Of a DNA stretch of 12,067 bases, positions 1 through 8,166 are shown piece after piece. The notes under the pieces were generated by a model that did no database searches, had not been told where the DNA came from, and saw only the letters and a program-made list of their open reading frames with translations. The stretch's first letter is position 1; every line of letters starts with the position of its first letter. The stretch is from Planctomycetaceae bacterium (GTDB taxonomy: Bacteria; Planctomycetota; Planctomycetia; Planctomycetales; Planctomycetaceae), in the NCBI GenBank assembly GCA_020426125.1, contig JAGQQQ010000050.1, positions 1 to 12,067 on the forward strand, read 5' to 3'. The translations under genes were made by a program, and so were the position numbers.

Positions 1-66
1 CTGGGGAATTTTGATGCTGTTGTCAACATCAATGCCCCCGAGAGCCACATTTTGAGGCAAACCAAT

Positions 67-570
67 CTACCTTTGGAAGATCACTGTTTTCCAGAAAGTG
101 CAGATATCCCGCAACTCTTCCGGTTCCTCCACCATTGCTTTCGCACCGAAACTGAGGATCCAGGATTTGACTTCGGTCAGGTCGGCGAGGGCGAATTGGG
201 CGAGGAGGGTGCCGTCTTTTTGTTTTGTCAGTTGTTGGCTGGTGTGCCAGTGATGTTCCTGGACCTATTGGGCGACTTCCGGTTTGAACCGGGTCACGAC
301 TCGCTGGGGCGGGGCGTCGGAGTGGAAGACGCCGAAGGCGTGATGCAGGGACTCGCGGAGGTTGAAGTCTTTCGGATTTTGGAACTTCAACGTCTTCAGG
401 GCGGCGTCGGAGATGCGATCGACCTTGAACGTGCGGCCCTCATCGTGTTGCCGGGAGTGGGCGACGAGGTAGAGCGATCCCCGGTGATGGACGAGGTCGT
501 AGGGGGAGACGTCGAAGTGAGCGGTCCGGTTGCCGGAGTGGCGGTACCAGGGAGTACGTGCGGGCGTACT
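67..570 (-). pseudogene. WYL-domain transcriptional regulator, broken remnant
   Basis: Read on the minus strand, one frame from 570 to 67 gives the C-terminal half of a WYL-type HTH regulator. WYL domains bind ligand or nucleic acid and sit behind an N-terminal HTH. Visible signatures are VSPYDLVHHRG followed by the degenerate WYL core LYL (474-466), then RTFKVDRIS, and near the end the extension motif EVKSWILSFGA and the EPEEL tail. The frame is cut by a TAG at 267-265, exactly where relatives have Tyr (VAQ-stop-VQEHHWH), then continues for 65 codons to TAG 69-67. A TGA at 573-571 closes the frame upstream. WYL similarity fades around 550-565, and no HTH can be found upstream, so about half the usual ~320-residue protein is missing. 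A sequencing error could explain the amber codon but not the missing N-terminus. Identity as a WYL remnant is strong; pseudogene status is likely. Confidence 0.8.
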
Positions 571-946
571 TCATGGGCCTTTGGATCGAAAGCGAAACCG
601 GACGATTCTCGTAGTGCTGGCGCCTGTTGGCGCTGCTCGATATGCCGTTGAGTCAGGCAGCGCAGAATGTGGTCCCAGTCGCACTCACCACGAGCGAAAG
701 TGTCAACCGGCTCAGGACCTGGGCCAGTGGCCGGTGCCTGTCGCCCTGCCAGCCAGGAATCTATCAGTCCGGCAGTCCTTCGAAACCACGGCGAACCGTC
801 CGCCGTGATCCGTTTTCAACCAAATCCCATTCAGGAGGTCTCTCTGACGCTCAAGCAACTTGCAATTCTCCTCGCAGTTGAGGACTAAACGAAAGTTGCA
901 AAAGCCCGTAAACTATTGCGATTCTTTCGCGAGTCATCAATTTGAT
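571..946. other. Region without a supported gene
   Basis: This stretch separates the broken WYL gene from bioF. Two frames stay open for part of it: minus from about 815, and plus about 615-881. Neither gives a recognisable domain, a plausible start with a ribosome binding site, or continuity with the WYL frame. It contains short inverted repeats: GCGCC (620-624) / GGCGC (629-633) with a TGTT loop, and GGCCA (722-726) / TGGCC (728-732) around one G. Just inside the neighbouring remnant lies GTACG (554-558) / CGTAC (564-568). The missing HTH half of the regulator is not here in any minus frame. It must hold the bioF promoter if bioF has its own, but I cannot place a -35/-10 pair with confidence. 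Confidence 0.5.
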
Positions 947-2143
947 ATGTCAGATTCCGTTAAAGATTTCGATTTGCCGTGGACTTGGCTCGACGAGGGT
1001 CTGCGCCAGTTGCGGGAGCAACAGTTGCTCCGGGAGCGGCGGACTGTTGAGACTCTTCCCGGCGGACGCTGTCGAGTCGATGGTCACGAATTCTGGAACT
1101 TCGCGGGAAACGACTATCTGGGGCTGGCGGGAGACGAGCGGGTTCGATCGGCGGCGATGGACGCCATTCAAAAGTCGGGGGCCGGTTCACGGGCCAGTGC
1201 CCTGGTGACGGGGCGCACCCCTTGGCACAACGCTTTAGAAACTCGTCTCGCCGAGATCAAACACGCGGAATCGGCGCTCCTCTTTCCCACAGGCTACGCA
1301 GCGAATGTCGGGACTCTCACCGCACTGATGGGGGCCGACGATGTCGTGTTTTGTGATCGACTCAACCATGCCAGCCTGATCGACGGCTGCCGACTCAGCG
1401 GGGCAAAGTTCCGGGTCTACCCCCATCGTGACGTTGACCGTCTTCAACAGTTGTTGGAACGGGAGACCGTTGGCCGTCGGCGGTTTATTGTGACCGATTC
1501 GCTATTTAGTATGGACGGCACACAGGCCCCCTTGCGGGAACTCGCGGAGGTGGCCGACCGTTTCGAAGCGATTCTGATCGTTGATGAAGCCCACGCGACC
1601 GGAATTTACGGCGATCATGGGACTGGCCTGTTGGAAGCGAACCGGGTGGCGCTGAGCCGTGTCGTGTCGGTCGGCACGTTGAGCAAGGCGATCGGATCTC
1701 AGGGTGGTTTCATCACGGGGCCGCGAAGGTTGATCGACTGGCTGTGGAACTCCGCGAGGACTCAGATGTTTTCGACCGCCCTGTCTCCTGCCTGCTGTGC
1801 CGCCGCTTTGGCCGCCATCGATCTCATTGAGCAAGAACCCGAACGGCGAACCTGGCTCCGGGAGACTTGGCAACTGGTGATCCAAGAATTACGAGGGCAG
1901 GGATGGACCGTTCCCGAAGCCGTTGACGGGCCGATAATTCCCGTCATTGTGGAAACATCGGAACGGGTCCTGCAACTCAATGACGAGTTACGGCAACACG
2001 GAGTTTTCGTCGCCGCGATCCGTCCGCCGACCGTTCCCCGAAACACCGCACGACTGAGGGTCTCATTGAGTTATGATCACGGCCAGGCGGGGATTGATGC
2101 GTTGTTGCGAGCGATGCATTCTGCGAGATCCCCGAACATGTGA
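947..2143 (+). CDS. bioF: 8-amino-7-oxononanoate synthase (biotin synthesis)
   Basis: A PLP-dependent alpha-oxoamine synthase of 398 residues. BioF condenses pimeloyl-ACP (or -CoA) with L-alanine, releasing CO2, to give 8-amino-7-oxononanoate, the first committed step of biotin ring assembly in the cytoplasm. Key residues are all visible: His141 in LNHASL (stacks on PLP), Asp213 and His216 in VDEAHATG, and the Schiff-base Lys247 in GTLSKAIGSQGG. The C-terminal AIRPPTVPRNTARLR is characteristic of BioF rather than of the sister enzymes glycine C-acetyltransferase or ALA synthase. I chose ATG 947 (MSDSVKDF); an in-frame ATG at 860 would add 29 residues with no family counterpart. No clear Shine-Dalgarno precedes 947. 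The gene ends with two tandem in-frame stops, TGA TAG. No other bio gene is in view, so the rest of the pathway must be elsewhere. Length and motifs argue for an intact enzyme. Confidence 0.9.
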   Translation: MSDSVKDFDLPWTWLDEGLRQLREQQLLRERRTVETLPGGRCRVDGHEFWNFAGNDYLGLAGDERVRSAAMDAIQKSGAGSRASALVTGRTPWHNALETRLAEIKHAESALLFPTGYAANVGTLTALMGADDVVFCDRLNHASLIDGCRLSGAKFRVYPHRDVDRLQQLLERETVGRRRFIVTDSLFSMDGTQAPLRELAEVADRFEAILIVDEAHATGIYGDHGTGLLEANRVALSRVVSVGTLSKAIGSQGGFITGPRRLIDWLWNSARTQMFSTALSPACCAAALAAIDLIEQEPERRTWLRETWQLVIQELRGQGWTVPEAVDGPIIPVIVETSERVLQLNDELRQHGVFVAAIRPPTVPRNTARLRVSLSYDHGQAGIDALLRAMHSARSPNM

Positions 2144-2152
2144 TAGAGCAGT

Positions 2153-2169
2153 GGTGCCCAGAGGGCATC
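2153..2169 (+). repeat. Small stem-loop just after bioF
   Basis: GGTGCCC / GGGCATC can pair over seven positions (one G.U) around an AGA triloop, ten bases after the bioF stop. No T-run follows, so it is not a standard intrinsic terminator. It may protect the 3' end of the mRNA or be chance. Confidence 0.3.
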
Positions 2170-2276
2170 GGCGAAACGGAGTAGTCGCCGTCGACCGGCA
2201 TCCCGCCTAGAATCGCCATTTCACGACCCGCTATTTTCGACCCCCGAGTCCCGAACACCGTCTCCCGATCCCCCCG

Positions 2277-5200
2277 ATGCCCGATACGACACAGCCCACG
2301 CTCGATGAATTAGACGCTCGCATTGACCAGACAATGCTGGCGGACCGGCATCGGCTGCGCCAGTCGTTGAATGGTCTGAAGAGACGGGCCAAAGACGGGA
2401 AGCCCTACGACAAAAGTTTGGAGAAACTGCTCAAGGACTGGGAACGGTCGGCCCGTCGCTACGAAAAGCGAGTCGAGTCCCGTCCTAAGTGCACATACGA
2501 CGAACAACTCCCGATCTCCGCACGGTGTGACGAAATCGTTGAAGCCATTCGTGAGAACCAGGTCGTTGTAGTCTGCGGTGAAACGGGATCCGGGAAATCG
2601 ACTCAGCTCCCAAAACTCTGCCTCGACGCCGGTCAGGGGATCGCGGGGATGATTGGGCACACCCAACCGCGAAGATTGGCGGCGAGATCCGTCGCGGCAC
2701 GTGTCGCGGAGGAATTGGAAGGCCGAATCGGCGACGCGGTCGCTTTCAAAATTCGCTTCACCGACACAACGTCGCCGAAGACCTACATCAAACTGATGAC
2801 CGATGGCATCCTGCTCGCAGAGACGCAGTCGGATACGTTTTTGAATCAGTACGACACGATCATCATCGATGAAGCCCACGAGCGGTCACTCAATATCGAC
2901 TTTCTGCTTGGGTATCTCAAACGGCTCCTGCCCAAGCGGCCGGAACTCCGGGTGATCATCACATCGGCTACGATCGACGCGGAGCGGTTTGCGACATTCT
3001 TTGGAACGGAAGAGGCCCCGGCTCCCGTGATTGAGGTCTCGGGACGGACGTACCCCGTGGAAGTTCGGTATGCTCCACCCGAACCGGATGACGACAGTGA
3101 TGACGACGTCGACTGGCTCAGAGCCTCCGCCGATGCGTGCGAAGAACTCGCGATCGAGGGTCCCGGCGACATTCTTGTGTTCATGCCGACAGAACGGGAT
3201 ATTCGCGAAGCGGCGAAGATTCTCCAGGGCCGGACTTTTTCATCAGACTCCCGTCGCCCCGATATCCTCCCCCTCTTCGGCCGACTTTCGGAGAAGGAAC
3301 AAAACCGCGTCTTTCAGCCGCAGTCACATCGTCGGATTGTGATCGCGACCAACGTCGCGGAGTCGTCGTTGACCGTTCCGGGGATCCATTATGTCGTGGA
3401 CACGGGAACCGCACGCATCAGTCGATTCTCCGCGACGTCGCAGGTGCAACGGTTGCCGATTGAAGCGATCTCCCAGGCGTCCGCCAATCAACGGGCCGGT
3501 CGTTGCGGACGGATCGGGCCGGGGATTTGTGTTCGGCTCTATGCCGAAGCGGACTACCAGGGACGGGACGAATTCACGAGTCCCGAAATTCTTCGCACCA
3601 ATCTGGCGTCCGTACTGCTTCAGATGAAGGCCCTTCGTCTGGGGAAGATCGAGGACTATCCTTTTCTCGATCCCCCAAATACCTCGGCCGTGCGAGCCGG
3701 TTTGAAATCGCTGTTCGAACTCGGTGCCATCGACGAAGAAGAGAATCTGACGGACATCGGCCGGTCAATTTCCCGACTGCCGGTCGATCCCCGGATTGGC
3801 CGGTTGATTCACGCCGCCGAAGATGAACAGTGCCTCGAAGAAGTGCTGATCATTGCGTCGGCTCTCGAACTCCGCGACCCCCGCGACCGTCCCCTCGTCA
3901 AGCAAAAGGCGGCCGACGAAGCCCATCAGAAGTTTCAACACGAGTCGTCGGACTTCCTGACGTTACTGAAGCTCTGGGACTTCTACACCGATCTCGATGA
4001 GAAGCTTTCAGGCAGCAAACTGCGGAAGGCGTGCCATCAGAACTTTCTATCCTTCAATCGAATGCGGGAATGGAAAGACCTCCACCGGCAACTCCGGGAA
4101 ATCGTCCGGGACCGAGGCATCAAATTCACTCCCCGTCGCGACAATGAAGAGGCGATCCATCGCGCCATCCTGACCGGTCTCCTCTCGAACGTGGCTATGA
4201 GGGGAGATGCCAACGAGTACACCGGAGCGGGGGGGCAGAAGTTGTTCGTCTGGCCAGGATCGGTCTCCTTTGACAAGAAACCGAAGTGGATCGTCGCCGC
4301 CGAACTGGTGGAAACTACGAAACGGTACGCCCGCTGTGTCGCTCCGATTCAGCCGGCCTGGATTGAGCGGCTGGCTCCCCATCTGGTGAAGCACAACTAC
4401 AGTGACCCGCACTGGCACGAAAAGAGTGCCTGTACGATGGCCTTCGAGCAGGTCCTGCTGTACGGCCTGCCCATCGTTCCTCGACGGCGGTGCCGCTACA
4501 GCCACATTGACCCGGCCTTCTGCCGTGAACAGTTCATCCAACACGGCCTTGTCGAAGGCCAATACGTCTCCCCCGGCGAATTCCAGAAGCAGAATGCCCG
4601 ATTGAAAAGCGAACTGGAGGAGTGGCAGGCGAAGCTTCGCCAAGGAGCCAACTTCATGGGGGAAGAAGCGGAGTTCCTGTTCTACGATGAGCGACTAGCT
4701 CCCGATGTCGTCGATGGCCCGCGCTTCGAGAAATGGCGAAAGTCCGCCGAGTCGCGGCATCCCCGGTTACTGTTCTTGTCTCGGGAAGACTTGCTAGTCA
4801 ACCCCGAAGCGGCGCCGCGACAGACGGCCTTTCCCGATCAGATCAAGATTGGCACGATGCAGTTGCCCGTCGAGTATCATCTCGAACCGGGTGCCGAACA
4901 CGACGGGGTGACGATTACCGTTCCTCGCGAAGGGCTCAACCAACTCTCTGAGGAAAACCTCGGCTGGCTCGTCCCTGGCCTGTTGGAAGAGAAAGTGGCG
5001 GCTCTCATTAAGACGCTTCCCAAGCAGTTACGGACGCTGTTCGTCCCCGTTCCGGAAACGGCTCGCGAAGTGGTGCGATCACTGGAATGGGGGAAAGGGG
5101 ACCTGCTCGCCCAACTCTCGGACGGACTGCGAAAATGGTCGAATGAGCATGTCCCCGTCTCCGCGTTTGATCCGTCGCGGCTGCCGGAGCATTTGAAGTT

Positions 5201-6197
5201 CCATGTTCGTGTCGTGGATCCCCAAGGCAAACCGCTGACGTCGGGCCGTGATCTTCCTTCGCTCAAAAAGGAAACGCAGCAACAGAATTCGCAGGCCATC
5301 CAGAAGGTCCAGGATCGGCAATGGAACCGAGACGGCATCACCACCTGGGACTTCGGCGACCTCCCCCAGAAAGTCGAACTAAATCGCGGGGGGATTCTGG
5401 TGGTCGCGTTTCCCTGTCTGGTGGACACAGAGAAGGGTGTGAGCTTGCGGTTGGCCGAGTCAGCGAACGAGGCGGAGCAACAGACACGGTTGGCACTCGT
5501 CAAACTCTTTTTGATGAGCGACCAGAAGAAGATCAATGACCAGGTCCGATACTTTCCCAAGGTCGATCAGTTGTCCGTTCAAGCGATGGCTCTTCCAGAC
5601 GGCAAGCAGTTCCAGAATCAACTGGCCTGGAAACTCGCGGAGATGTCCTTGTTTCGGACGGACACCATTCCCCGAACGGCCCAAGACTGGGACACCCGAT
5701 TAAAACAAGCTCGGAACTATTTGGCGATTGCCGTCCAGGATTTGGCGGCCGTGTTGCCGGACATGATGACGGAACTGAATGCAGTCCGTCGCCTGCTCGA
5801 GAAGTCTCACCCCCCTGCCCTGTTGCCGCTGATCACCGATCTCAAAGATCAGTACCAGTCTTTGATTCGGACCGGATTTCTCCGACAAGTCCCCTTCCAA
5901 TTTCTCCGTCATTATCCCCGATATTTGAAGGCGATGCAGGCCCGTTTCCAGAAGGCCACAACCGGCGGATTTCAGAAAGATCGCCAGAATCAAAAGCAGA
6001 TCGAATTCCACTGGAACCGCTACGCACAGACCATCAATCAACCGAATCTCCCGGCTGCGACTCTCGCCGGTCTGGTCGAGTATCACTTCCTGATTGAAGA
6101 ACTTCGCGTCTCGCTGTTTGCGCAGCAGCTTCGCACGGCGGTTCCCGTCTCCGACAAACGGCTCAACGAGTTCTGGAAGTCGATCCCGCGACAATAG
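2277..6197 (+). CDS. hrpA: ATP-dependent RNA helicase HrpA (DEAH box)
   Basis: A 1306-residue SF2 DEAH-box helicase, the same size as E. coli HrpA (about 1300). HrpA hydrolyses NTPs to translocate on RNA; in E. coli it is linked to mRNA processing and rescue of stalled or collided ribosomes. Seen in order: a basic N-terminal region; Walker A GETGSGKST (101-109); TQPRR motif Ia; DEAH (198-201); SAT (230-232); an acidic linker PDDDSDDD near 270; motif V around TNVAESSLTVPG; motif VI QRAGRCGR (405-412); HA2/winged-helix region roughly 450-580; OB-like region roughly 630-710; then the long HrpA-specific C-terminal domain (DUF3418 type) to the end. That C-terminal half separates HrpA from HrpB and from eukaryotic spliceosomal relatives. 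ATG 2277 aligns with the normal family N-terminus, though no Shine-Dalgarno precedes it. All helicase motifs are intact. It is probably transcribed alone: the gap to bioF is 133 bp. Confidence 0.96.
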   Translation: MPDTTQPTLDELDARIDQTMLADRHRLRQSLNGLKRRAKDGKPYDKSLEKLLKDWERSARRYEKRVESRPKCTYDEQLPISARCDEIVEAIRENQVVVVCGETGSGKSTQLPKLCLDAGQGIAGMIGHTQPRRLAARSVAARVAEELEGRIGDAVAFKIRFTDTTSPKTYIKLMTDGILLAETQSDTFLNQYDTIIIDEAHERSLNIDFLLGYLKRLLPKRPELRVIITSATIDAERFATFFGTEEAPAPVIEVSGRTYPVEVRYAPPEPDDDSDDDVDWLRASADACEELAIEGPGDILVFMPTERDIREAAKILQGRTFSSDSRRPDILPLFGRLSEKEQNRVFQPQSHRRIVIATNVAESSLTVPGIHYVVDTGTARISRFSATSQVQRLPIEAISQASANQRAGRCGRIGPGICVRLYAEADYQGRDEFTSPEILRTNLASVLLQMKALRLGKIEDYPFLDPPNTSAVRAGLKSLFELGAIDEEENLTDIGRSISRLPVDPRIGRLIHAAEDEQCLEEVLIIASALELRDPRDRPLVKQKAADEAHQKFQHESSDFLTLLKLWDFYTDLDEKLSGSKLRKACHQNFLSFNRMREWKDLHRQLREIVRDRGIKFTPRRDNEEAIHRAILTGLLSNVAMRGDANEYTGAGGQKLFVWPGSVSFDKKPKWIVAAELVETTKRYARCVAPIQPAWIERLAPHLVKHNYSDPHWHEKSACTMAFEQVLLYGLPIVPRRRCRYSHIDPAFCREQFIQHGLVEGQYVSPGEFQKQNARLKSELEEWQAKLRQGANFMGEEAEFLFYDERLAPDVVDGPRFEKWRKSAESRHPRLLFLSREDLLVNPEAAPRQTAFPDQIKIGTMQLPVEYHLEPGAEHDGVTITVPREGLNQLSEENLGWLVPGLLEEKVAALIKTLPKQLRTLFVPVPETAREVVRSLEWGKGDLLAQLSDGLRKWSNEHVPVSAFDPSRLPEHLKFHVRVVDPQGKPLTSGRDLPSLKKETQQQNSQAIQKVQDRQWNRDGITTWDFGDLPQKVELNRGGILVVAFPCLVDTEKGVSLRLAESANEAEQQTRLALVKLFLMSDQKKINDQVRYFPKVDQLSVQAMALPDGKQFQNQLAWKLAEMSLFRTDTIPRTAQDWDTRLKQARNYLAIAVQDLAAVLPDMMTELNAVRRLLEKSHPPALLPLITDLKDQYQSLIRTGFLRQVPFQFLRHYPRYLKAMQARFQKATTGGFQKDRQNQKQIEFHWNRYAQTINQPNLPAATLAGLVEYHFLIEELRVSLFAQQLRTAVPVSDKRLNEFWKSIPRQ

Positions 6198-6239
6198 GGG
6201 ACGCAGTCGCTTATGCTGTGAGGTCCTTCCCATGTCTCC

Positions 6240-6260
6240 GCCAACGCGAAGGGTGTTGGC
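6240..6260 (+). repeat. Inverted repeat between hrpA and the hydrolase gene
   Basis: GCCAAC (6240-6245) and GTTGGC (6255-6260) form a 6-bp stem with a 9-nt loop, 43 bases after the hrpA stop. A short T-run (GGTTTTC) lies about 8 bases downstream, too far for a good intrinsic terminator. It could be a weak terminator for hrpA or chance. Confidence 0.3.
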
Positions 6261-6291
6261 CGACATGGTTTTCAATTCAAGAAGTCGCAAC

Positions 6292-6296
6292 AGGAG
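6292..6296 (+). promoter_or_regulatory. Ribosome binding site deciding a GTG start
   Basis: AGGAG lies 6 bases upstream of GTG 6303. It supports GTG as the start of the SGNH hydrolase; from there the protein begins directly with a signal peptide. Confidence 0.7.
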
Positions 6297-6302
6297 CACT
6301 CC

Positions 6303-7001
6303 GTGTATCGAGACATTCTCTGTTCCTTTCTCGCAATTGGACTGTTGTTCGCCAGCACTGTCGAAGCCCAAACTCCACGGCGACGGCCGAACCCGTCGCT
6401 CGCTCCGATCGAAGATGTGCCTGGGCTGCCTCGCGTCCTGATCATTGGGGATTCGATTTCGATTGGATACACCTTGCCGCTCCGCGAAGAGCTCAAGGGG
6501 AAAGCCAACCTGCATCGCATCCCCACCAACGGCGGCCCCACAACGCGCGGACTGGAATCGATCGACAACTGGATCGGAGACAAGCCCTGGGACGTGATTC
6601 ACTTCAACTGGGGGCTGCATGACCTCAAATACATGAATGACAAAGGCCAACTCGTCGCTCCCAGCGAAGGCCATCAGCAGGTTCCGCCCGACGAGTACAA
6701 ACACAATCTCGAAAAGCTCGTCCAGAGATTAGAGAAAACGGGCGCCAAACTGATCTGGCGGAACACGACGCCCATCCCCGAAGGCTCCCAGGGCCGTGTG
6801 CCCGGCGATGAAGTGAAGTACAACGAAATTGCCGCGAAGATCATGCGGTCCCATGACATTCCGACCGACGACCACTACAGTTTCGTCAAACCCCAGATCG
6901 AAGCCTTGATGCTCCCCGCAAACGTCCACTTCACAAAAGAGGGCTATGCGGCGTTGGCGAAGCAAGCCGCGAAAGCGATTGAGATCAGGTTAAAGGAATA
7001 A
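6303..7001 (+). CDS. Secreted SGNH/GDSL-family hydrolase
   Basis: A 232-residue protein starting at GTG 6303, supported by AGGAG 6 bases upstream. Residues 1-22 form a signal peptide with a hydrophobic core and likely cleavage after VEA (20-22), so the enzyme should act outside the cytoplasmic membrane. The mature part is an SGNH fold: block I GDSIS gives nucleophile Ser51, block II is represented by TNGGPT near residue 75, and block V supplies His209 in VHFTKEGY. Family members hydrolyse esters or remove acetyl groups from carbohydrates; the substrate cannot be read from the sequence. Two departures are visible: block III is FNWGLHD instead of the usual GxND, and the position three residues before His209, normally Asp, is Ala206 (ANVH). 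The enzyme may therefore work as a Ser-His dyad. The gene lies 105 bp after hrpA and 92 bp before trpD, with no functional link to either. Confidence 0.85.
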   Translation: MYRDILCSFLAIGLLFASTVEAQTPRRRPNPSLAPIEDVPGLPRVLIIGDSISIGYTLPLREELKGKANLHRIPTNGGPTTRGLESIDNWIGDKPWDVIHFNWGLHDLKYMNDKGQLVAPSEGHQQVPPDEYKHNLEKLVQRLEKTGAKLIWRNTTPIPEGSQGRVPGDEVKYNEIAAKIMRSHDIPTDDHYSFVKPQIEALMLPANVHFTKEGYAALAKQAAKAIEIRLKE

Positions 7002-7002
7002 C

Positions 7003-7042
7003 TCCGCGTGCTGCCGTCCGCATCGTCCGTTCAACACGCGGA
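7003..7042 (+). repeat. 8-bp perfect inverted repeat before trpD
   Basis: TCCGCGTG (7003-7010) and CACGCGGA (7035-7042) are exact complements separated by 24 nt, starting just after the hydrolase stop and ending 51 bp before the trpD start. No T-run follows. It could be an mRNA stem-loop or an operator; I see no Trp-codon leader peptide that would make it a classical attenuator. Confidence 0.4.
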
Positions 7043-7093
7043 CTCGGCCACGAATTCCGATCCTCTGTCAAAGCCTCAAATCCTTCCTCTCTC

Positions 7094-8119
7094 ATGCAAC
7101 CAGAAATCCGCGCCGCCCTCGACACCCTGTTTTCGCATCAATCGCTCGATCGAAATTCGGTTCAGGAGGCGATCGGGGCCATCATGGATGGACGCTGCGA
7201 ACCAGTCGAAATCTCCGCCTTGCTGACCGCATTCGCCATGAAGGGAGAAACGGAAACCGAGATCGCGGGGGCTGCGGCGGCCATGCGGGAACGGGCGATT
7301 CGCATTCCGACGGCTCAAACCGGTCTGATTGACACCTGCGGAACCGGCGGGGACAACCTGCACACCTTTAATATCAGCACGGCCGCGGCTCTTGTCGTGG
7401 CGGCCACGGGACAACCCGTCGCCAAACATGGCAATCGCAGCGTCTCCAGCTCCAGCGGGTCCGCCGACGTGCTGGAGTCTTTGGGAGTGAATATCGATTT
7501 GTCGGTGGAACAAGCCGGTAGGTGTCTTGATGACGTTGGAATCTGCTTCTGTTATGCGCGAGTCTGCCATCAGGCGATGAAGCATGTTGCTCCCGTTCGC
7601 GCCGCTCTGGCTCGAAGAACGATCTTCAATCTCCTCGGCCCATTGACGAATCCCGCCCGAGCGGACTACCAGTTGATCGGAGCCTTTCGTGCCGACATTG
7701 CACGGAAGCTTGCGGGAGCCATCTCCAAACTGGGTACCAAACGGACGCTCGTCGTCTGCGGAAATGATCAACTCGACGAAGTCAGCCTGTGGGGAATCAC
7801 TCAAGTATTCGACGTGCAAGGCGAATCCTTGACGGATCACTTATGGACAGCCGAGACATTCGGGCTTCCCGAATGTCGGCCGGAGCAACTCCGAGTCTCC
7901 TCGGCGGGAGAGAGCGCGGACGTCATTCGTAAACTGATTGCTGGCGAGGAGAGTCCCGCATTCAACATGGTCCTGGCCAACGCTGCGGCGGCCCTATTCT
8001 GCGGAAGCAGGGCTGAGACCCCAGCCGAAGGAGTCGACGTCGCCCGGCACGCGATCCAAAGCGGACTCGTTTCTCAAAAGCTCGAAGAACTCCGTGAATG
8101 GACGCAATCCGTCCGTTGA
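7094..8119 (+). CDS. trpD: Anthranilate phosphoribosyltransferase
   Basis: A 341-residue class IV-fold phosphoribosyltransferase. TrpD transfers the phosphoribosyl group of PRPP to anthranilate, the second step of tryptophan synthesis from chorismate, in the cytoplasm. Diagnostic motifs are all present: the PRPP loop DTCGTGGD (80-87), NIST (93-96), KHGNRSVSS (from Lys111), the glycine-rich GSADVLESLG, RTIFNLLGPLTNPA, and the Mg-binding Asp228-Glu229 in LDEVSL. Length and motif order match standalone TrpD, with no fused glutamine amidotransferase (TrpG) domain. ATG 7094 places the helical N-terminal domain normally; no obvious Shine-Dalgarno is seen. No other trp gene is in view, so the pathway is probably dispersed. 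The antiporter gene follows 47 bp downstream on the same strand and may be co-transcribed. Thymidine phosphorylase is a distant homologue but lacks this PRPP motif set. Confidence 0.95.
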   Translation: MQPEIRAALDTLFSHQSLDRNSVQEAIGAIMDGRCEPVEISALLTAFAMKGETETEIAGAAAAMRERAIRIPTAQTGLIDTCGTGGDNLHTFNISTAAALVVAATGQPVAKHGNRSVSSSSGSADVLESLGVNIDLSVEQAGRCLDDVGICFCYARVCHQAMKHVAPVRAALARRTIFNLLGPLTNPARADYQLIGAFRADIARKLAGAISKLGTKRTLVVCGNDQLDEVSLWGITQVFDVQGESLTDHLWTAETFGLPECRPEQLRVSSAGESADVIRKLIAGEESPAFNMVLANAAAALFCGSRAETPAEGVDVARHAIQSGLVSQKLEELREWTQSVR

Positions 8120-8166
8120 GAATCATCAGGACACGAGCCCAAAAGTGTGGAGCAAATTCGCTACCC

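Noticed and set aside
52..651. Plus-strand 199-codon open frame rich in Gly, Val and Glu
   Set aside because: It is the in-register complement of the WYL remnant on the minus strand; only the minus reading gives family motifs.
571..815. Minus-strand open stretch with protein-like pieces such as GECDWDHIL
   Set aside because: It opens after a stop with no start codon or ribosome site, is in a different frame from the WYL remnant, and shows no family I can recognise.
615..881. Plus-strand open frame upstream of bioF
   Set aside because: Only a TTG start, no ribosome site, a Ser/Arg-rich composition and no domain; it overlaps the region where other frames are equally open.
8098..8166. Earlier in-frame ATG for the antiporter, overlapping the end of trpD
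   Set aside because: It adds 23 basic, non-membrane residues with no supporting ribosome site; the first helix follows ATG 8167 directly.
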